NCBI GenBank assembly: GCA_028290305.1
Contig: JAQGKC010000053.1
Location: 1 to 8,167, forward strand
DNA: 8,167 nucleotides
Source: Bradyrhizobium sp.
GTDB lineage: Bacteria > Pseudomonadota > Alphaproteobacteria > Rhizobiales > Xanthobacteraceae
Direction of reading: 5' to 3'
The notes under the pieces are model-generated. The model was not told the origin of the DNA. It made no database searches and was given only the letters and a program-made list of their open reading frames with translations. The position numbers were made by a program, and so were the translations under genes. Of the stretch, positions 4,767 through 8,167 are shown one piece after another. The stretch's first letter is position 1, and each line of letters begins with the position of its first letter.

Positions 4767-4949
4767 GTGGCGAAGAAAGTTAAGAAACGCGTCCGGCGTG
4801 AATACACCAAGACCGAAGAGAAAGAATTGCGTGCGCATTCCAAGGCGCGAACGCCAGTAAAGAAGATCGCCAAGCTTACCAAGCGCACTGAAGCTGCTCT
4901 ACGCGCGAAGGCTAATACCTTGGGTATCGGCCTCGGCCATCAGCGCTAA
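4767..4949 (+). CDS. Small basic homeodomain-like protein, probably DNA-binding
   Basis: The product is 60 residues from a GTG start (4767) with CAGGAG six bases upstream. A lysine/arginine-rich leader (AKKVKKRVRREYTKTEEKEL) precedes a probable three-helix unit. The segment RAHSKARTPVKKIAKLTKRT, followed by EAALRAKANTLGIGLGHQR, has the layout of Myb/SANT or homeodomain-like folds: a 'T-x-x-E-x-x-L' first helix, a 'K-K-I-A' second helix and an 'R-T-x-A-A-L-R-x-K-A' recognition helix, like the fold used by GcrA. Similar proteins are frequent in Bradyrhizobium, often in several copies, and I know of no demonstrated target. The DNA-binding role is inferred from fold and charge. The protein looks complete and probably has its own promoter (4712-4738). 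Confidence 0.75.
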   Translation: MAKKVKKRVRREYTKTEEKELRAHSKARTPVKKIAKLTKRTEAALRAKANTLGIGLGHQR

Positions 4950-4991
4950 GGCAACCGGACGGGATCGCGATAGGCTCGTTCCGCTTCCGCA

Positions 4992-5006
4992 GGCGCGCCG
5001 CGCGCC
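4992..5006. repeat. G/C-only palindrome
   Basis: GGCGCGC (4992-4998) and GCGCGCC (5000-5006) are perfect inverted copies around a single C. It lies 43 bases after the stop of the 4767-4949 gene and just beyond the 5012-5065 micro-ORF on the other strand. It could act as a transcription end or protein site; no T tract follows on either strand. Confidence 0.35.
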
Positions 5007-5011
5007 GGCTA

Positions 5012-5065
5012 TCAGGTATCGTCCGGCAATTCCGGCGTCGGATCGACTAGACCTCGTTCGCTCAT
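5012..5065 (-). CDS. Possible 17-residue ORF, perhaps a truncated gene
   Basis: ATG 5065 is preceded by AAGGGAAG at good spacing and starts MSERGLVDPTPELPDDT before a double stop (TGA TAG). The ribosome site overlaps the stop of the 49-residue ORF upstream, an operon-like arrangement. After the double stop the same frame stays open for about 18 further residues (PARGAPAEAERAYRDPVRLP type), so the gene may have been cut short by mutation. No function can be suggested. Confidence 0.25.
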   Translation of the reverse strand: MSERGLVDPTPELPDDT

Positions 5066-5079
5066 TTTTTTTCTTCCCT

Positions 5080-5229
5080 TCAAAGCTCTTTTGCGACTCG
5101 ACGGCTCTGATTCAGCGTTTTCATTTCTGCGCGATCAAGGCGGCCCTCATTCCTGACTTTGGCAGCTCCTGCGGTTGGCAATCCTCCAATTTGGTCCATG
5201 GTTCGTCCAGCGGAGCGCGGTCCGGTCAT
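5080..5229 (-). CDS. Possible small protein, 49 residues
   Basis: This minus-strand frame starts at ATG 5229 with AAAGG about six bases upstream and ends at TGA 5080-5082. The product reads MTGPRSAGRTMDQIGGLPTA, then GAAKVRNEGRLDRAEMKTLN and QSRRVAKEL. The second half is a basic amphipathic helix; there is no signal peptide, membrane segment or cysteine. It is too short for most gene-finding cut-offs. An in-frame second ATG lies at residue 11. It is followed at once by the 17-residue ORF at 5012-5065. The codon pattern is only moderately convincing, and the upstream sequence shows no clear promoter. I do not recognise the family. Confidence 0.38.
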   Translation of the reverse strand: MTGPRSAGRTMDQIGGLPTAGAAKVRNEGRLDRAEMKTLNQSRRVAKEL

Positions 5230-5272
5230 TTTTTGCCTTTGGCGCAGGACTTTACTTCAGCGAGACCCGGGC

Positions 5273-5309
5273 CGTTTCGCTATGACTCCGCCCGTCACAG
5301 TGCGAAACG
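5273..5309 (+). promoter_or_regulatory. Compound hairpin upstream of the zinc-ribbon gene
   Basis: Outer arms CGTTTCGC (5273-5280) and GCGAAACG (5302-5309) are perfect 8-bp complements. Inside them TGAC (5283-5286) and GTCA (5294-5297) form a second stem around a seven-base loop, with 2- and 4-base internal bulges. In RNA this would be a two-tier stem-loop about 94 bases before ATG 5403. At DNA level the outer arms are centred 29 bp apart, close to three helical turns, so a protein-binding operator is equally possible. There is no T tract, so it is not an intrinsic terminator. Confidence 0.45.
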
Positions 5310-5319
5310 ATCCACAGCA

Positions 5320-5406
5320 ATGACACTCCCTGGCCGAGACATACCCATCGTTCCAGAGTTAAAGGTAGAGGCAAGTCCAAGATTCAGGGGCAGGGGGAAA
5401 ATATGA
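5320..5406 (+). CDS. Possible 28-residue leader ORF
   Basis: ATG 5320 opens a short frame, MTLPGRDIPIVPELKVEASP plus RFRGRGKI, whose TGA overlaps the ATG of the zinc-ribbon gene (ATGA). It has no clear ribosome-binding site, so it may be chance. If translated, its overlap would couple it to the next gene. Confidence 0.2.
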   Translation: MTLPGRDIPIVPELKVEASPRFRGRGKI

Positions 5407-5648
5407 GAGAAGCTTTACTTCTCAATCCATTCAATTCAAAGCAGGGCCCGGCACAAATCGTCAACCGGCGAGCTTCACGGTCGACGCCGGTCTGCTCTAT
5501 CTGCCAGTCAGACGATGTCATCTCTCACGCCGTAGCGCAGTGGAGTAATGAATCGCAGGAATGGCAACTGGCCAGCACGTTTCATCAACCAGCTCACTGC
5601 AACGGCTGCAACGGTCCGTGCGGCATTGTCTGGCTACCGCTCAATTAA
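5403..5648 (+). CDS. Small zinc-ribbon protein
   Basis: The 81-residue product starts at ATG 5403 behind AGGGGG at five bases. After a variable leader of ~28 residues comes a compact module: PVCSICQSDDVISHAVAQWS, then NESQEWQLASTFHQPAHCNG and CNGPCGIVWL. Cys31-x2-Cys34 and Cys66-x2-Cys69 form the expected zinc site; the 'SDD', 'W-x5-W' (Trp47/Trp54) and 'STF' residues between them match a family of short (~50 aa) orphan zinc-ribbon proteins found widely in alphaproteobacteria. An extra Cys73 is present. Known members usually start near the first Cys, so the N-terminal extension is unusual. The biochemical role is not known. A two-tier hairpin (5273-5309) lies in its probable leader, and a hairpin follows the stop. 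Confidence 0.76.
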   Translation: MREALLLNPFNSKQGPAQIVNRRASRSTPVCSICQSDDVISHAVAQWSNESQEWQLASTFHQPAHCNGCNGPCGIVWLPLN

Positions 5649-5655
5649 AGCGCGC

Positions 5656-5671
5656 CCGGCTGTTCAGCCGG
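5656..5671. terminator. Hairpin between convergent genes
   Basis: CCGGCT (5656-5661) and AGCCGG (5666-5671) pair perfectly around GTTC. It lies eight bases after the zinc-ribbon stop and two bases before the stop of the minus-strand relic, so it could end transcription from both sides. No proper T tract follows on either strand, so it is only terminator-like. Confidence 0.42.
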
Positions 5672-5672
5672 C

Positions 5673-5779
5673 CTAGCAATCAAATTCCTCTTCGGTCTTT
5701 GGCAGCTTCTTGATGTAGCTGGCGGCATCCCGGAGCGTGACGATCTGCCGGCCGCGTGGTAGGGCGGTCGGGTCGTCAT
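5673..5779 (-). pseudogene. Relic of a small conserved protein, frameshifted and truncated
   Basis: A strong start exists at ATG 5779 (GGAGG seven bases upstream), giving MTTRPPYHAAG. The next recognisable block, RQIVTLRDAASYIKKLPKTE, is in another frame, entered at the GGCCGGC around 5750-5757. One extra base there would fuse them. The 'LRDAA-YI--LPK' block matches the N-terminus of a rhizobial family of about 80-90 residues in which it is normally followed by 'EWQ-A-EAL--VAE--GPTMFARI--M-AL'. Here a stop (5673-5675) comes after EEEFDC, so two thirds of the protein are missing. The frame carrying the conserved block is open upstream to 5894, but those residues look random. I read it as a doubly damaged gene; family recognition is from memory. 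It converges with the 5403-5648 gene at a shared hairpin. Confidence 0.52.
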
Positions 5780-5900
5780 ACAGTCGCCTCCAAGATATTG
5801 AAACCCCACTGCCGATAGCGATGCAGCCGCCGATGCGTGGCGTCCGTCGCCGATTGCCATTCAACTTCTCATCGCAACTAATTTGAGGTGACATACTCGG

Positions 5901-6080
5901 CTATTCGTCAACACAAACGACCTTTCCATTAGCTTGGCCGCAAAATTGGATTTTCCCGGTCCATCTGTCGAGACGTTGAACGCCTATCGAAGATGAAATG
6001 ACATGCCACCGGAAAAGGAGGGCCATTGATCCCGCGATAATGACCGCGGCAATAATGATGGCAATCGGTGAGCGGTTCAT
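5901..6080 (-). CDS. Small membrane-anchored protein, second gene of a coupled pair
   Basis: ATG 6080 overlaps the TGA of the upstream gene in an ATGA, so translation is probably coupled. The 59-residue product begins MNRSPIAIIIAAVIIAGSMA with a membrane segment at residues ~5-22, acting as a signal anchor with no clear cleavage site. It is followed by RWHVISSSIGVQRLDRWTG and KIQFCGQANGKVVCVDE. The 'R-L-D-R-W-T-G-x-I/V' block followed by two cysteines is a signature I know from short membrane-anchored proteobacterial proteins of unknown function; the domain should face the periplasm, where the two cysteines could form a disulphide. The frame is intact and ends at TAG 5901-5903. It falls below common ORF length limits and is easily missed. 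Confidence 0.76.
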   Translation of the reverse strand: MNRSPIAIIIAAVIIAGSMALLFRWHVISSSIGVQRLDRWTGKIQFCGQANGKVVCVDE

Positions 6081-6241
6081 GGATTCCAGCCCGCGGCAAG
6101 TAACTGAAACATGGCGCTGTAGCCTTCAAACTGGGCTTCGACCCGGCCGTTCTCAAACCCGTTCGCGAGCACCTCGCCATTGGAGGTCACCTGCCACTCC
6201 CAGCGGGGTGGCCGGTCGGCCGTCACTGAGACTTCAAGCAT
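6077..6241 (-). CDS. Small beta-rich protein, first gene of a coupled pair
   Basis: The 54-residue product starts at ATG 6241: MLEVSVTADRPPRWEWQVTS, NGEVLANGFENGRVEAQFEG, then YSAMFQLLAAGWNP. It looks like a small curled beta sheet followed by a short helix. The 'W-x-W-x-V', 'G-x-x-x-x-x-G-x-E' and terminal 'LLAAGW' features recall an orphan family common in Bradyrhizobium, function unknown to me. In-frame starts further up (ATG 6265, 8 more residues; 6301) are possible; none has a good ribosome site, and MLEV best fits the family. Its TGA (6077-6079) overlaps the next gene's ATG. The gene diverges from 6404-6916, and the shared intergenic region carries two CCGCGG palindromes. Confidence 0.7.
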   Translation of the reverse strand: MLEVSVTADRPPRWEWQVTSNGEVLANGFENGRVEAQFEGYSAMFQLLAAGWNP

Positions 6242-6306
6242 GCGGGAGCGGGATATCTCGACCATCCAAAGAATATGCGCTTTCTGGAACCCGCGATCCA
6301 ACCCAA

Positions 6307-6349
6307 TTCCGCGGGCACCTTACGGTCCTTGGGGTATCCGTTCCGCGGG
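6307..6349. repeat. Pair of TTCCGCGGG repeats in a divergent intergenic region
   Basis: TTCCGCGGG occurs at 6307-6315 and 6341-6349, 34 bp apart, each containing the palindrome CCGCGG. They lie between the divergent starts at 6241 and 6404, where regulator sites would be expected. In G+C-rich DNA such short repeats can arise by chance. Confidence 0.28.
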
Positions 6350-6403
6350 GCGCCTAGACCTAGCGGCTTGCCTTTTGTTCTCGTTGTGTTCTATTCGATT
6401 GTC

Positions 6404-6916
6404 ATGAACGACCACCCCGCATCATGGCGAATGCCAAAACCAAAGGAGATGGAAAAGCTTGCCCGGGACTGGGCACCCGTCGTGGATGACACCAGCGCAC
6501 CGGCTCCTAGTCAGTCGCCACCTGCCGATTGGTGGGAGAGTGTCCTGGCGGACCCGCGCGCAGCCGGGAAGCCATGGTTGCCCATCCAGCAGATGCGGCT
6601 TTCGGAGATTCCGCGCGAACTGCTCCGGGTCGAATGCGCGCGCTGCTCGCGTTGTGTCGAGATCCAGCGACTTGACGCGATCAAGCTCTGCGGGCCGCAC
6701 GCCGTCTGGAAAGATGTCGGCCAAAGATTGCTCGATGATGGCTGTCAGATACGCACAGGAGAACTGACCACCACGTCGACCAAATGGGCGCCGCTTGCCG
6801 AAATCCGGCGCTTAGCCCCGCGTGAAGGCTGGTGTTACCACCATGTCCAAGCAATCATCGGCTCGATCGACCAATCCTATGGGATCGGAGGTAGCAAGAA
6901 AGATGACAGCCCGTAG
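6404..6916 (+). CDS. Cys-rich conserved protein of unknown function
   Basis: From ATG 6404 the product is 170 residues. Residues 1-45 are polar and proline-rich. The conserved core spans about 47-119: LADPRAAGKPWLPIQQMRLS, EIPRELLRVECARCSRCVEI, QRLDAIKLCGPHAVWKDVGQ and RLLDDGCQIRTG. Cys78, Cys81, Cys84, Cys96 and Cys114 could bind a metal ion; the 'EIPR-LLRV-C--C-R-VEIQ--DA--L-G--A-WKDVGQ-LLD--C--RTG' series is a pattern I recall in many Bradyrhizobium orphan proteins. Those usually end soon after RTG, whereas this one carries ~50 further residues with no recognised homology, so the tail may be a fused or read-through sequence. The start is chosen by content: the frame is open upstream to 6275 but those residues are not family-like, and no clear ribosome site precedes 6404. 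No signal peptide is present. Confidence 0.75.
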   Translation: MNDHPASWRMPKPKEMEKLARDWAPVVDDTSAPAPSQSPPADWWESVLADPRAAGKPWLPIQQMRLSEIPRELLRVECARCSRCVEIQRLDAIKLCGPHAVWKDVGQRLLDDGCQIRTGELTTTSTKWAPLAEIRRLAPREGWCYHHVQAIIGSIDQSYGIGGSKKDDSP

Positions 6917-6974
6917 CACGAGGCCAAGCTACCCGGCGCGGCGCCTTGCTCCTTCGATCTGGCGGGTCGGTGCT

Positions 6975-7127
6975 TTATGATCCCGAGGCCGAAAGTTGTG
7001 CTTTTCGGATCTGGTCGCGCAGCTCTTCCAATTGGTGCATCCGAGCTTTGAGATTGGCCGCCGTCGCGGCGATGACTGCAAGGCGCTTCTCGGTGACAGA
7101 CGCTATGCGCTGCTCAAGAGAACTCAT
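6975..7127 (-). CDS. Small helical coiled-coil protein
   Basis: The product is 50 residues starting at ATG 7127, with a GGGGG tract six bases upstream. It reads MSSLEQRIASVTEKRLAVIA, then ATAANLKARMHQLEELRDQI and RKAQLSASGS. It is essentially one amphipathic helix with leucines at heptad-like intervals, no cysteines and no membrane segment, so a cytoplasmic self-associating peptide is likely. The frame is open to 7271 upstream, but that part is arginine-rich and antisense to another possible ORF, so I exclude it. It converges with 6404-6916 across 58 bases that contain a GGCGC-G-GCGCC palindrome but no clear terminator. I do not recognise a named family. Confidence 0.72.
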   Translation of the reverse strand: MSSLEQRIASVTEKRLAVIAATAANLKARMHQLEELRDQIRKAQLSASGS

Positions 7128-7190
7128 TTGAAACCCCCAATAAAAATGCACACGACATCTTAAAATGGACGTGATGACGCAGGGCTGAAA

Positions 7191-7361
7191 TTGTCCGAGA
7201 CCTATGTCACCGCGGTGAACACTTCCAAACCGAACCGCACCGCGGGTCGAAACAAGCAGATACCTCGCCACATTTATGCCGCCGAGTTATGCTCACGCAG
7301 TGACAAAAAGCTGGCTAAATCGTGGCTGTGTACAACCGTAAATCGTGGTTCCTCTGGCTGA
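7191..7361 (+). CDS. Possible small basic protein upstream of the porin relic
   Basis: A frame opening after TAA 7161-7163 can start at TTG 7191 (CAGGG six to eight bases upstream) and ends at TGA 7359-7361. It gives 56 residues: LSETYVTAVNTSKPNRTAGR, NKQIPRHIYAAELCSRSDKK, then LAKSWLCTTVNRGSSG. Composition and codon endings in the first two thirds look protein-like, with many basic residues and no membrane segment. Against it are the TTG start, no recognised family, and overlap with the GTG start region of the barrel frame. It could be the C-terminal part of a gene whose 5' end was lost. It ends 24 bases before the ATG at 7386. Confidence 0.3.
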   Translation: MSETYVTAVNTSKPNRTAGRNKQIPRHIYAAELCSRSDKKLAKSWLCTTVNRGSSG

Positions 7362-7385
7362 CTAAGCATTGGGCAGGGGAGTTTT

Positions 7386-8005
7386 ATGAGACTGAAAATT
7401 GCAGGTCGCCAGCGTACAACTGGACCGGGTTCTATATCGGCGCCATGGGCGGTTACGGCTGGTCGCAGAGCGTCGATATCGCCGGGTTCGTCGGCGCGAC
7501 CAACGACATTAGAGGTGGCTTTGCTGGCGGCACCGTCGGCTACAATTGGCAGGGCGCTGGCAGCCCAGTCGTCTTCGGCGTTGAAGCTGACGGCGCATGG
7601 TCCGATCTAAACTTCACCGATACGGATTTCGGTGATACTTTTCAGGAGCGGATCCGGTCTTTTGGAAGCGTCACCGGCAGGGTAGGTTACGCGGCTGATG
7701 CAGCGCTTCTGTATTTGAAGGGCGGTTACGCCTGGGCAGATAATCGAATATCTTTGTCCGCGTTGGGCGTCACCTTCACTGAAGATCATCTGCACTCGGG
7801 ATGGACGATCGGTGGTGGTCTTGAGTATGGCTTTACGCCTAACTGGTCCGGCAAAGTCGAATACATGTACGCCAGCTATGCCAACGAAAATTACCTATCG
7901 TCGTTCATTCCTGGCGGTGTTGGCTTTGGTGCTGACGTCCACACCGTCAAGGCCGGCCTGAACTATCGCTTCGGTTGGGGCGGCCCGGTGGCCGCGAGAT
8001 ACTGA
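7386..8005 (+). pseudogene. Outer-membrane beta-barrel (Omp31/RopB-like) lacking its signal peptide
   Basis: The barrel is complete from about 7409: PAYNWTGFYIGAMGGYGWS begins the first strand, followed by alternating strands (GGFAGGTVGYNWQ, FGSVTGRVGYA, SGWTIGGGLEYGFTPNWSGK) and the terminal beta-signal VKAGLNYRFGW...ARY. This is the OMP_b-brl family of rhizobial surface proteins, normally made with a ~22-residue Sec signal and a short linker before 'P-Y-W-T-G-F-Y-G'. Here a genuine-looking start, ATG 7386 with AGGGGAG four bases upstream, encodes only MRLKIA before the frame departs from the barrel frame around 7401-7410. I infer a deletion that removed the signal-peptide and linker codons and also shifted the frame. 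Translation in the barrel frame could begin only at an upstream GTG (7322), giving 227 residues with no signal peptide, so export is not expected. A strong terminator follows. Confidence 0.74.
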
Positions 8006-8029
8006 TCGTTGGGATAATGGAAACCTAAG

Positions 8030-8057
8030 AGCCCCGGCACCGTCCGGGGCTTTTTTT
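8030..8057 (+). terminator. Strong intrinsic terminator
   Basis: AGCCCCGG (8030-8037) and CCGGGGCT (8044-8051) form a perfect 8-bp stem with a six-base loop, ending in seven T residues (8051-8057). It lies 24 bases after the barrel stop codon and is the clearest terminator in the window. The downstream bases 8058-8136 hold nothing I can identify. Confidence 0.92.
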
Positions 8058-8136
8058 GTGAGCCCGGGCGCCGAAGAAGTTTGGGCGGCCGGTTCAGGCG
8101 GACTCGTGTCGGCCAGAACTGTCTGCTCACTTCGGA

Positions 8137-8167
8137 TCAGCGATGCTCTTTGATGAACCATCGGGCG
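8137..8167 (-). CDS. Possible C-terminus of a gene entering from the right
   Basis: On the minus strand one frame reads ARWFIKEHR and stops at TGA 8137-8139. Nine residues cannot prove a gene; the aromatic/basic ending is merely plausible as a protein C-terminus. The sequence beyond the right edge would settle it. Confidence 0.2.
   Translation of the reverse strand, partial: ARWFIKEHR

Noticed and set aside
5929..6180. Minus-strand 83-residue frame
   Set aside because: It is a frame shadow of the coupled pair 5901-6080 and 6077-6241.
6422..6767. Frames on both strands within the Cys-rich gene
   Set aside because: They are out-of-frame images of 6404-6916 with no start signals.
7895..8161. 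Minus-strand 88-residue frame at the right edge
   Set aside because: It reads through the strong terminator stem and then antisense to the barrel gene; composition is low-complexity Ser/Arg/Ala.
1..8167. CRISPR array, rRNA or complete tRNA gene, riboswitch of a known class, replication origin
   Set aside because: No regularly spaced repeats, no conserved RNA cores and no DnaA-box cluster were seen on reading both strands.

Overview
The window looks like accessory chromosome from a Bradyrhizobium-type alphaproteobacterium (Nitrobacteraceae). The reasons are high G+C with strongly G/C-ending codons in the clear genes, a run of short orphan proteins resembling small proteins common in that group, a phasin, an RopB/Omp31-like outer-membrane barrel, and one exact match to the EcfG general-stress promoter consensus (GGAAC-N16-CGTT). 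The genus is inferred from protein style; no search was possible. No multi-gene defence, secretion or metabolic system is visible.

Layout. 1-101 (-) is the N-terminus of an IS1182-type transposase running off the left edge. 102-938 holds two divergent small genes, both apparently frameshifted: a Cys-containing helical protein (246-400, -) and a zinc-ribbon protein (499-938, +). 953-1765 holds three small conserved-looking genes of unknown function. 1872-2129 (-) is a small secreted charged-repeat protein with its own terminator and an EcfG-type promoter. 2199-2623 (+) reads as one protein split over two frames. 2701-3171 (-) is a coiled-coil protein, followed by a gene-poor stretch. 3488-3851 (-) has two overlapping open frames, one coiled-coil. 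3936-4304 (+) is the phasin. 4526-4949 has a one-helix membrane protein and a basic homeodomain-like protein.

5012-5229 (-) contains two very short ORFs in tandem. A compound hairpin (5273-5309) precedes a zinc-ribbon gene (5403-5648, +). 5673-5779 (-) is a degraded relic. 6241-5901 (-) is a translationally coupled two-gene operon. 6404-6916 (+) is a Cys-rich conserved protein, and 6975-7127 (-) a small helical protein. 7386-8005 (+) is an outer-membrane barrel that has lost its signal-peptide coding sequence, followed by a strong terminator.

The recurring theme is erosion. At least five genes show a reading-frame break or deletion, two of them at short homopolymers, next to an insertion sequence. 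This fits a decaying genomic island, but uncorrected indels in the assembly would look the same for the single-base cases. The best leads are the EcfG promoter with its secreted product, the barrel without a signal peptide, the structured element before the zinc-ribbon gene, and the coupled pair at 5901-6241.
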